Source: an uncultured Eubacteriales bacterium
Lineage (GTDB): Bacteria > Bacillota > Clostridia > Oscillospirales > Acutalibacteraceae
Assembly: GCA_900317795.1 (NCBI GenBank)
Contig: ONIF01000090.1
Span: 1 to 7,408, forward strand
Reading direction: 5' to 3'
Length of the DNA stretch: 7,408 nt
The notes beneath the pieces were generated by a model. The model was given only the letters and a program-made list of their open reading frames with translations, searched no databases and had not been told where the DNA came from. The position numbers and the translations under genes are program-made. Below are positions 1 through 5,473 of this stretch, piece by piece (the stretch's first letter is position 1; the number at the start of each line of letters is the position of its first letter).

Positions 1-1
1 T

Positions 2-49
2 GACGGCACGATTGCAAAGAAATACTTTACCGTGACCGTCACCAAATAA
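2..49 (+). CDS. C-terminal end of a plus-strand protein, possibly Ig-like surface protein (partial)
   Basis: An open frame enters from the left edge and ends with TAA at 47-49. The 15 visible residues read DGTIAKKYFTVTVTK. The alternating hydrophobic pattern ending in YFTVTVTK resembles the last beta strand of bacterial Ig-like (Big-type) domains, which often sit at the end of secreted or surface proteins in gut Firmicutes. A terminator-like hairpin starts 9 nt after the stop, which supports a real gene end. The gene converges on the minus-strand operon. The fragment is too short to assign a family firmly; any secreted beta-sandwich protein would fit. Confidence 0.5.
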   Translation, partial: DGTIAKKYFTVTVTK

Positions 50-57
50 AAATTATT

Positions 58-86
58 CCCCACAGAAACCAAAATTTTCTGTGGGG
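58..86. terminator. Bidirectional intrinsic terminator between convergent genes
   Basis: CCCCACAGAAA (58-68) pairs perfectly with TTTCTGTGGGG (76-86) around a 7-nt loop, giving an 11-bp stem. Read on the minus strand the stem is followed by AATAATTTTTATTT, a good U-rich tail, and it begins 17 nt after the operon's last stop codon. On the plus strand the tail is less uniform (ATATATTATGGTTTGTTTTATTT), but the hairpin lies just after the stop at 49. It probably serves both genes. Confidence 0.85.
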
Positions 87-103
87 ATATATTATGGTTT
101 GTT

Positions 104-1285
104 TTATTTCGCCAACTGCGGTGTGATAATCTCATCAATAATGAACTGTGCCGTTTTTTCTATATCCTCAAAAGCGACTTTTTTCGGAAGCTCCACTCCA
201 AAAGCTTTCCTTGCTTTCTCAATCAAGTGATTGGTATAAATCAGCGTTCCGTCTTTAACATCTTCAATGCCGTCAAGTGCCATGGATTCACGGTTAGTTT
301 TATTCATCTCTTCATAGCAGAAAACAGACTCATCAATCCATGCATCAAGTTTATCATTCCTGTAACCAATGATGACAGGATAACCACCGATTTCCCCGAA
401 CACACCGGGAGTGAAAATCCGCTTATTCTCACCCGTCCTAACAGCACTGATTACAGCATCAATGATGTCATAGTTACTGGAAGCATTCATCATATTACGC
501 TGAGTATCCACCGGCATTGCAATTTTACAGCGGCTGAAAATTTCATTGTGGTCAAGAGCCTGTTCTTCCCCTTTGTAATACACTTTCAAGGGAAGCTCCA
601 CTCCCTCCGTCTGTCCTTCCTTGCTGATACATACGTCATGAAAGTGCCCTGCCGCAAACATCACACCGACATTCCAGAAGTCTTTAACACCCAAAATATC
701 AGCTGCCGCAAACTTGATACGTGGAATTAAATGGTTCAGATTTCCCGAACCGAAATCGGGATATGCTTTGCCTGCACTCTTCAGCCACGGAATAACAGCG
801 TCGGAATAAGATGTGTTGATAACAACTGCATTGGTATCGGCTTTGTCGCAGGCTTCCATCACGTTTTTTGTGAAACGGACAGCAAGAGGAGTCCAAATGC
901 CATAAGCCCTAATGTTGTTCCAGCTGATACTTCCATACTTCAAACCGGGATATGCACGGCTGGAATTAACAATGAAGTCCGGAGAGTGTTTTTCTATCGC
1001 AGCCTGAATGGAGTTTATATCGGTCAGTTCAACACCGTCTTGAATTTCGATAACAGTCCTGTTAAGACCACGAATTAAGGCGGCTACACGAACAATATTT
1101 ACATTTTTTTCCATTTTGTCACGGTTGCGACCAACCACTACCACTTTGACAGCCTCGTCATTTCTGCTTACGAGGTAATCAAGCAGGTATGTGCCGACAC
1201 TTCCCAAACCAATAATCATGACAGTAATACTGTTGTTTTTTACATGATTTTCCACAGCACCCAATCTGTTCTGTAATGATTTCAC
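104..1285 (-). CDS. NAD(P)-dependent Rossmann-fold dehydrogenase, lactate/malate dehydrogenase-like, divergent
   Basis: A 393-residue protein with an N-terminal dinucleotide-binding motif, GLGSVGTYLLDYL (residues 26-38), after a strand VMII. Several blocks line up by eye with the lactate/malate dehydrogenase fold. SSRAYPGLKYG (108-118) sits where those enzymes have the A-G-x-P-R-K-P-G stretch, VVINTSYSD (154-162) where they have the VVTNPVD strand and turn, and IPRIKFAAADILGV (187-200) where they have the conserved Arg-led helix. AAGHFHD (211-217) sits near the catalytic GEHGD loop. It is about 80 residues longer than a typical LDH, with an extra C-terminal helical part, and the catalytic motif is not canonical, so the substrate is unknown. 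A saccharopine-dehydrogenase-like label is the alternative. The start is GTG at 1285-1283, overlapping the upstream stop as GTGA, with a TGGAGG ribosome binding site 8 nt away. It is the last gene of the operon; the cofactor role is inferred. Confidence 0.72.
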   Translation of the reverse strand: MKSLQNRLGAVENHVKNNSITVMIIGLGSVGTYLLDYLVSRNDEAVKVVVVGRNRDKMEKNVNIVRVAALIRGLNRTVIEIQDGVELTDINSIQAAIEKHSPDFIVNSSRAYPGLKYGSISWNNIRAYGIWTPLAVRFTKNVMEACDKADTNAVVINTSYSDAVIPWLKSAGKAYPDFGSGNLNHLIPRIKFAAADILGVKDFWNVGVMFAAGHFHDVCISKEGQTEGVELPLKVYYKGEEQALDHNEIFSRCKIAMPVDTQRNMMNASSNYDIIDAVISAVRTGENKRIFTPGVFGEIGGYPVIIGYRNDKLDAWIDESVFCYEEMNKTNRESMALDGIEDVKDGTLIYTNHLIEKARKAFGVELPKKVAFEDIEKTAQFIIDEIITPQLAK

Positions 1286-2046
1286 TTTTTATTCCTCCAG
1301 TAGTTCAAAATGTTCCTGTAATCTTCCCTTGTGTTGCAGTTAACCCAATGATTAAACTTAATCAGTTTGATGGAATCGGCTGATACTTTTTCTATGTACC
1401 TTTGTATGATTCTCAAATTTGTTCCGTCAATCTCTGACTTTCCAAATTCATCATTTGCCGACTTCAACGCATCGGCATTTACAAATTTCCAGATTTGACC
1501 GGAATTAAGAATGCAGGAGAACGGCTCGTCTATCGTCAGCAGACCATGTGCACTGTTAAAGGCATATTTATACCTGCCGTTTCCGTCACGGTACAGCACT
1601 ACTGCCCTATTGGCATAGATAGGCTCACCCGTATATGTCAAAACCGACTTTTCAGACCGGATAATACTGTCAAACGAGTCATTGTCTATGTCCAAATCTC
1701 CTTCTGCGAACAGTACTTCATCGGATTTGTATTCCATTGCTTTCCGGATACCCAGAAACAAACTATATCCCGATGACAAATCCTTATAATGATTATTCTT
1801 CAAAAGCTCTGCCTGCGGAAAATCGTGTGCCAATTCTGTACGGCAGAATGCTTCAAGAGCCTCGAATTTGTATCCGCCGACAATAATAATCTTGTCCATA
1901 TAAGAACACTTTAACAGAAGATGATACAGCAATGTATTTCTTGCACTATTCTCCGTATAGATTGCTTTCAGTTCTTTTTTATTTTCCGGGACTCCTTCAT
2001 TAAACCTGCTTGAAATCCCGGCAACAGTGATAATTGCCGTCTTCAT
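1282..2046 (-). CDS. LicC/RmlA-like nucleotidyltransferase (NTP transferase family)
   Basis: A 254-residue protein with GT-A-like nucleotidyltransferase features. These enzymes join an NTP and a sugar-, polyol- or choline-phosphate, releasing pyrophosphate. The N-terminal signature is AIITVAGISSRF (residues 4-15), a variant of the usual AxILAAGxGSRL. Lys23/24 follow where the family has its catalytic lysine. IIIVGGYK (53-60) is the 'describe the contact' strand typical of LicC relatives, and NNHYKDLSSGYSL (84-96) matches their N-x-x-Y...SL block. FAEGDLDID (113-121) supplies the metal-binding Asp117. HWVNCNTREDY (233-243) matches the C-terminal W-x-[EN]-x-[DN]-T-x-x-D segment, where an Asn replaces the frequent Asp; Asn is tolerated at this metal site in GlmU. 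The start is ATG at 2046-2044, overlapping the epimerase stop as ATGA; an in-frame ATG at 2079 would add 11 residues inside the epimerase gene and before the first core strand. The nucleotide (CTP, UTP or dTTP) and the acceptor cannot be read from the sequence. Confidence 0.8.
   Translation of the reverse strand: MKTAIITVAGISSRFNEGVPENKKELKAIYTENSARNTLLYHLLLKCSYMDKIIIVGGYKFEALEAFCRTELAHDFPQAELLKNNHYKDLSSGYSLFLGIRKAMEYKSDEVLFAEGDLDIDNDSFDSIIRSEKSVLTYTGEPIYANRAVVLYRDGNGRYKYAFNSAHGLLTIDEPFSCILNSGQIWKFVNADALKSANDEFGKSEIDGTNLRIIQRYIEKVSADSIKLIKFNHWVNCNTREDYRNILNYWRNKK
1294..1299 (-). promoter_or_regulatory. Ribosome binding site fixing the GTG start of the terminal dehydrogenase
   Basis: The minus strand reads TGGAGG, then an 8-nt spacer AATAAAAA, then GTG. 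The site lies inside the last codons of the nucleotidyltransferase gene. It supports the GTG start and translational coupling through the GTGA overlap. Confidence 0.85.
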
Positions 2047-3053
2047 TTCATACCCGCTTTCAGATAATTCGCAATACATTCGTCAAGACCTTTATCAAGG
2101 TCAACTATCGGCTTCCATGCCGTCCTTGTACGGATTTTTTCCGTGGACAGAAGCCTTCTTTCCGGATCGGACTTGCGGTATCCGCTAAACTCAATAACCG
2201 GATTTTCAATCCCCATTTTAGACGCACACAGCTTTGCAAGGTCAATGATGGAAATTTCCTCATCTGTGGCGACATTATATACCGTTCCGTCAAGTGCCGA
2301 GTCTGTGCCTGCCAAAGCAAGAACCGCTGAGCAACTGTCGAAGTTATTCAGGAAAGTTCTTCTGTTTTTCCTGCTGTTTTCCAACAGTACGACTTTCCCG
2401 TTATTGCGAAAGCTGTTGATAATGAAAGGAATGATGTGTTTCGGATAACGCTCATTTTTGCTGTAAACATTTGCAAAACGGATACTGCAGCCTTTGATTT
2501 TTCCTTCGTCAACCGCATCTTTAATAAAGAACTCCGTCATCAGTTTTCCGACAGCATAGCTGGTTCTCTGGCTGTGTTCCGCAACGGACAGCGTCAAATA
2601 ATCACTCTCTTTAACCCCACCGTTTTCGTTCCATGAATTCATGGAATATACTTCCGATGTGGAACAGTTAATATATTTCCCTGCACCGACACTGATTGCC
2701 TGCTGAAGAAAGTCATTCATTCCCTCAACATTCGTTTCAAATGTTTCATACACATGGTAGAAGTGTTCCGTGTGGACAACCGCTGCACAGTTGATGTAAA
2801 TTACCTCATCATAGCCGTCTTTGAGAACCGCTACACGCTGTTTGAAGTCTTTCATCTGTCCCTTATTGTTCAAATCATACTCAAAGAACTCAAAACGGTT
2901 ATCATTGATGCGGTCAGATACCGTTTCGATAGAAGAAGCATAAAAATTATCAAAACCAAGGATATGGTCGTCACTGTCATCTGTCAGTATCTGACGGACA
3001 AGTTCATTTCCGGTCATGCCTGTAACTCCGCTGATTGCATACAGTTTTCTCAT
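2043..3053 (-). CDS. NAD-dependent epimerase/dehydratase, extended SDR family
   Basis: A 336-residue cytosolic extended short-chain dehydrogenase, the usual length for UDP-glucose 4-epimerase or dTDP-glucose 4,6-dehydratase relatives. The NAD-binding glycine motif GVTGMTG is at residues 9-15, with Asp35 at the end of strand 2 (LGFDNFY) placed to bind the adenosine ribose. NCAAVVH (88-94) is the fourth-strand motif. Catalytic STSEVY is at 131-136, followed by the YxxxK pair Tyr166/Lys170 in SYAVGK. RFANVY (192-197) and RRTFLNNFDSC (231-241) match the substrate-side R-x-x-NVYG and R-x-F-x-x-V-x-D blocks. The C-terminal TAWKPIVDLDKGL resembles the GWxPxxxLxxGL end of the family. It probably oxidises and re-reduces the sugar of a nucleotide sugar; 4-epimerase versus dehydratase cannot be decided. 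ATG start at 3053-3051 with GAAAGGCGG 6 nt upstream. It lies 16 nt after the phosphoesterase gene and overlaps the nucleotidyltransferase by 4 nt. Confidence 0.87.
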   Translation of the reverse strand: MRKLYAISGVTGMTGNELVRQILTDDSDDHILGFDNFYASSIETVSDRINDNRFEFFEYDLNNKGQMKDFKQRVAVLKDGYDEVIYINCAAVVHTEHFYHVYETFETNVEGMNDFLQQAISVGAGKYINCSTSEVYSMNSWNENGGVKESDYLTLSVAEHSQRTSYAVGKLMTEFFIKDAVDEGKIKGCSIRFANVYSKNERYPKHIIPFIINSFRNNGKVVLLENSRKNRRTFLNNFDSCSAVLALAGTDSALDGTVYNVATDEEISIIDLAKLCASKMGIENPVIEFSGYRKSDPERRLLSTEKIRTRTAWKPIVDLDKGLDECIANYLKAGMK

Positions 3054-3069
3054 ATTTTTCCGCCTTTCG

Positions 3070-3816
3070 TCATATTCCTCTTGTCAGCCTCGTTTTATAG
3101 AATTCATCAACTTCATTCGGATACAGGGACTGTTCATACTCCACATCATACTCCACTGCCCGCAGCTCCACTCTTTTCGATGGAAGAAAAAACACCGCAT
3201 ACTGTGCAAAAGGGTTCTGATTTCGTGGCTGTCCTACCGAACCCGGATTGATAAATATGACTGCTTTCTTGTTACGCAGTTCGGGATTTTCAATCGGATA
3301 AAAGTGTGTAAAGCAATGCGAGTAATGGGAGTGACCTCCAAAAACCATATCATATCCGACATAGTTTCCACGCACGTTCCGAGGTTCAATCGCTTTCCAG
3401 TAGCAGTCATCCAGAGAACCATGAACCGCAAGGCATTTCAATCCGCTGATTTCAAATTCCTGTCTGCCTGCCGTATTCATGTTGTTTTGAATATAAAAAA
3501 TTGATTCATCTGACAGCTGCCCCGCAGTATATTCTGCCATAACACGCCCACGGTCTGAGGAAAGACGCTCTAAGTCTTTATCTATAATCAACTTCTCGTG
3601 GTTTCCCCAGATATTCACAATTATTTTTTTCTTCCAGTCACCCACTTCAAGCCTTTTCAGCTTCTGCACGATTTCATTTGACCTCATTCCGTAATCAATA
3701 AGGTCACCAAGAAGAATGATACCCTCAAAGTCCTCTCCGTCGCAGTCCCGCATTACCGCATTGAAAGCACCGACATTTCCATGTATATCCGAGAGAACCA
3801 AATACTTTTTTTCCAA
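3070..3816 (-). CDS. Calcineurin-like metallophosphoesterase (YfcE/MJ0936-like)
   Basis: A 248-residue binuclear-metal phosphoesterase with all core motifs in order: SDIHGN (Asp10, His12; residues 9-14), GDLIDYG (Asp38; 37-43), GNHE (Asn72, His73; 71-74), VHG (His132) and GGHSHY (His162, His164; 160-165). NPGSVGQPRN (190-199) is typical of the YfcE/MJ0936 phosphodiesterase branch. There is no signal peptide, so it should be cytosolic. The start is TTG at 3816-3814, because the first metal ligand is at residue 10 and the next ATG, codon 22, would remove it. GAAAGGCGG lies 6 nt upstream of that TTG. It is first in the operon, about 37 nt after the predicted transcription start. In this setting it may remove a phosphate from, or hydrolyse, an intermediate made by the downstream enzymes. 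That role is inferred; the family is certain but broad. Confidence 0.9.
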   Translation of the reverse strand: MEKKYLVLSDIHGNVGAFNAVMRDCDGEDFEGIILLGDLIDYGMRSNEIVQKLKRLEVGDWKKKIIVNIWGNHEKLIIDKDLERLSSDRGRVMAEYTAGQLSDESIFYIQNNMNTAGRQEFEISGLKCLAVHGSLDDCYWKAIEPRNVRGNYVGYDMVFGGHSHYSHCFTHFYPIENPELRNKKAVIFINPGSVGQPRNQNPFAQYAVFFLPSKRVELRAVEYDVEYEQSLYPNEVDEFYKTRLTRGI

Positions 3817-3859
3817 AACAGCCCGCCTTTCACTTCGAATTTATTCACTGCATAATGTT

Positions 3860-3888
3860 ATTATACTATCATATGTCATGATTGTCAA
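3860..3888 (-). promoter_or_regulatory. Consensus sigma-A/sigma-70 type promoter of the four-gene operon
   Basis: The minus strand carries a perfect -35 TTGACA (3888-3883) and a perfect -10 TATAAT (3865-3860) separated by exactly 17 bp. Transcription should start near 3853, leaving a leader of about 37 nt before the TTG start of the phosphoesterase gene. Such a full-consensus promoter predicts strong basal expression unless a repressor binds. The region holds two copies of TGTCA 10 bp apart (3874-3878 and 3884-3888 approximately), one of them overlapping the -35. Confidence 0.88.
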
Positions 3889-3897
3889 TCTGACGAG

Positions 3898-4029
3898 AAA
3901 TTAAATCACAAAAATCAAGTTTTTAACTTGCTTGAAAGCGGTCGAAGAACCAAGTTGGAATTTTTCAATGTACCGACACAAGAGGTAAACAATAATGCCT
4001 GTGCAGTCGGTCAATTCAATTTTGAATAG
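3898..4029 (+). pseudogene. Possible decayed C-terminal coding remnant (unidentified)
   Basis: In the plus-strand frame of 3931 the sequence reads LESGRRTKLEFFNVPTQEV, then about 13 more residues ending FNFE, before TAG at 4027-4029. The frame is open back to a stop at 3853-3855 but has no ATG and no ribosome binding site at its head, and upstream it runs across the operon promoter. The residue mix is protein-like (charged, few repeats), and the stretch is richer in G+C than the AT-rich DNA on each side. This would fit the tail of an older gene or mobile element left between two later units. A chance open frame of this size is also quite possible. The left limit is arbitrary. Confidence 0.25.
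3972..4011. repeat. Inverted repeat / stem-loop in the divergent intergenic region
   Basis: ACCGAC (3972-3977) pairs with GTCGGT (4006-4011). The following ACA can pair with TGT at 4000-4002 across a 3-nt bulge, and AGG (3983-3985) lies opposite CCT (3998-4000) as a competing inner pairing. No T-run follows, so it is not an intrinsic terminator. It lies upstream of the alcohol dehydrogenase promoter, so it would act as DNA or belong to an unrelated transcript. The function is unknown. Confidence 0.45.
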
Positions 4030-4096
4030 ATAACGTATCCTAACCCGTGAAAAAATTTTTGTTACCGCATTTGTATAATATTTTCAAAAATAATAT

Positions 4097-4124
4097 TTGC
4101 TTTTACAAAAATATATGATATAAT
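4097..4124 (+). promoter_or_regulatory. Extended -10 promoter for the iron alcohol dehydrogenase
   Basis: TATAAT at 4119-4124 is preceded by TGA, giving the extended -10 form TGnTATAAT. The best -35 is a weak TTGCTT at 4097-4102 with a 16-bp spacer, as expected when an extended -10 compensates. The start of transcription would be near 4131, giving a leader of about 85 nt to the GTG at 4217. A second TATAAT at 4166-4171 has no matching -35. Confidence 0.65.
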
Positions 4125-4201
4125 ACTAACATCTGATGTATGAAAGTATTGCTCATCAACAGCAGTATAATTATCCGATAAAAGATTAAAATGAACATTA
4201 C

Positions 4202-4208
4202 AAGGAGG
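4202..4208 (+). promoter_or_regulatory. Ribosome binding site deciding the alcohol dehydrogenase start
   Basis: AAGGAGG is a near-perfect anti-16S match. It is 8 nt from the GTG at 4217 but only 2 nt from the in-frame GTG at 4211. The 4217 start is therefore preferred. Confidence 0.9.
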
Positions 4209-4216
4209 CAGTGACT

Positions 4217-5380
4217 GTGCAAAATTTTGATTACCGGACACCCACAAGGCTCATTTTCGGCAAGGGAGTTATCGAAAAGCTCCCCGAAGTTATGGACAAA
4301 TTCGGCAAAAAAATACTGCTCACTTACGGCGGCGGCAGTATAAAGAAAATCGGTCTTTATGACAAGGTGAAAGAATTGCTTGCCGACTTTGAGATTTTTG
4401 AGCTTTCGGGTATTCAGCCCAACCCCAAATACGATCCGAGCGTACTTGACGGAGTGAAGATATGCAAGGAAAATGACATAGATGTTATCCTTGCCGTCGG
4501 AGGCGGAAGTGTTCTCGACTGTTCAAAGGCAATCGCCACGGGTGCAAAATATGACGGTGATCCGTGGGACTTAATCTCATACAAGGCATTTGCTAAAGAT
4601 TCTATTCCGATTGTTGACATCATCACTCTCGCAGCAACGGGCAGTGAATACGACTGCGGAGGAGTAATTTCGAGAACGGAAACAAATGATAAAATCGGTT
4701 ATATGGATTCTCATAACTACCCGATGGTATCTTTCCTTGATCCGACCTATACTTTCACCGTATCGAAAAAGCAAACTGCCGCCGGCTGTGCAGACGCTAT
4801 GAACCATATTATGGAACAGTATTTCTGTGAAGATTCAACTTTACTTAATGACGGTTTTATGGAAGCAGGTCTGAAAAGTCTTATGGCAAACACTGTAAAA
4901 TGTCTTGAAAATCCCGAAGATTACACTGCCAGAGCCGAAATGATGCTGACCTGTACCTATGGCTGCAACGGCATTTACTCACTCGGAAACAGTCAATCGG
5001 GCTGGCCTTGTCACGCTATTGAACACGCCCTCAGTGCATACTACGACATCACACACGGTGAGGGCTTGGCAATCATTACACCACGCTGGATGAAGCATAT
5101 TCTTTCCGAAAAGACTGTTGACCGTTTTGTAAAATACGGTGTGAACGTATTCGGAATTGACAGCACACTTGATAAATTTGAAATAGCTGATAAGGCAATT
5201 TTCCAGACATACAAATTCTTTGAATCGATAGGTATTCCAATGCACCTTAAAGAAGTCGGCATAGATGAAAGCCGTATCGTTGAAATGGCTCATCACATTG
5301 CTGTCAATGAGGGACTTGAAAATGCATGGGTACCACTCAACGAGAACGACCTTATAAAAATCCTGACCGATTCGCTGTAA
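4217..5380 (+). CDS. Iron-containing alcohol dehydrogenase, YqhD/butanol dehydrogenase-like
   Basis: A 387-residue group III (iron-dependent) alcohol dehydrogenase, full length for the family. These cytosolic enzymes interconvert alcohols and aldehydes using NAD(P)H. The start TPTRLIFGKG is the standard family opening. YGGGSIKKIGLYDKV (residues 37-51) is the form seen in NADPH-linked YqhD and butanol dehydrogenases, so NADPH preference is likely. AVGGGSVLDCSKAIA (93-107) is the main nucleotide-binding glycine motif, and ATGSE (140-144) follows. The metal ligands expected from YqhD are all present: Asp193 and His197 in ADAMNH, His266 in PCHAIEH and His280 in DITHGEGLAI, with the same 14-residue spacing between the last two histidines. 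It is a single-gene unit with its own promoter and terminator, divergent from the sugar operon and convergent with the permease. A role in fermentation or aldehyde detoxification is likely; the in vivo substrate is not visible. Confidence 0.93.
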   Translation: MQNFDYRTPTRLIFGKGVIEKLPEVMDKFGKKILLTYGGGSIKKIGLYDKVKELLADFEIFELSGIQPNPKYDPSVLDGVKICKENDIDVILAVGGGSVLDCSKAIATGAKYDGDPWDLISYKAFAKDSIPIVDIITLAATGSEYDCGGVISRTETNDKIGYMDSHNYPMVSFLDPTYTFTVSKKQTAAGCADAMNHIMEQYFCEDSTLLNDGFMEAGLKSLMANTVKCLENPEDYTARAEMMLTCTYGCNGIYSLGNSQSGWPCHAIEHALSAYYDITHGEGLAIITPRWMKHILSEKTVDRFVKYGVNVFGIDSTLDKFEIADKAIFQTYKFFESIGIPMHLKEVGIDESRIVEMAHHIAVNEGLENAWVPLNENDLIKILTDSL

Positions 5381-5403
5381 GTGTTATATCCTAACCTATA
5401 TAA

Positions 5404-5440
5404 AAAAACAGCTCTCAGACAAGCTCTGAAAGCTGTTTTT
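5404..5440. terminator. Bidirectional intrinsic terminator after the alcohol dehydrogenase and permease genes
   Basis: AAAAACAGCT (5404-5413) pairs with AGCTGTTTTT (5431-5440), and TCAG (5415-5418) with CTGA (5426-5429) after one mismatch. On the plus strand the stem ends in TTTTTCTT, 23 nt after the dehydrogenase stop. On the minus strand it ends in a run of seven T followed by ATATA, about 33 nt after the permease stop. It should stop both convergent transcripts. Confidence 0.92.
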
Positions 5441-5473
5441 CTTGCGTTGAACCGTTTTATTTTGAACTGAAAT

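Larger units (their letters stand above)
3889..4096. other. Divergent intergenic region with inverted repeats and no clear gene
   Basis: No convincing intact gene lies between the two promoters. Structures seen are CAAGTT/AACTTG (3916-3921 with 3925-3930), a second CAAGTT at 3951-3956 that could pair with the same AACTTG, a stem ACCGAC/GTCGGT (3972-3977 with 4006-4011) enclosing a smaller AGG/CCT pairing, and a short palindrome ATTCAA-TT-TTGAAT (4014-4027). The part from about 3930 to 4012 is visibly less AT-rich than its flanks, and one frame through it reads like the end of a protein (listed separately). I do not recognise a known riboswitch or RNA family. Confidence 0.5.

Noticed and set aside
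2047..2079. Upstream ATG at 2079 as the nucleotidyltransferase start
   Set aside because: It would add 11 residues ahead of the first core strand and lie 37 nt inside the epimerase gene; the ATG at 2046 gives a standard ATGA coupling and a family-like N-terminus.
2754..3504. Plus-strand open frames of about 160 codons opposite the epimerase and phosphoesterase genes
   Set aside because: They are shadows of motif-complete minus-strand genes, rich in Cys, His, Phe and Ile, with no ribosome binding sites or domain motifs.
3995..4033. Twelve-codon reading frame MPVQSVNSILNR with AAGAGG 9 nt upstream
   Set aside because: It is far too short to support, lies upstream of the only convincing plus-strand promoter, and the initiation context can arise by chance in AT-rich spacer.
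4045..4075. Possible Rex-type redox operator near GTGAAAAAATTTTTGTTAC
   Set aside because: The known clostridial Rex site is a TTGTTAA-n4-TTAACAA palindrome, and this AT-rich stretch lacks the matching half-site.
4102..4107. TTTACA as the -35 box of the alcohol dehydrogenase promoter
   Set aside because: Its spacing to TATAAT is only 11 bp; the extended -10 with TTGCTT at 16 bp is better.
4211..4216. GTG at 4211 as the start of the alcohol dehydrogenase
   Set aside because: It is only 2 nt from the AAGGAGG site; the in-frame GTG at 4217 has an 8-nt spacer and gives the normal family N-terminus MQNFDYRTPTR.
4062..4247. Minus-strand open frame of 61 codons across the alcohol dehydrogenase start
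   Set aside because: It overlaps the ribosome binding site, leader and promoter of a well-supported gene and has no motif or conserved character.
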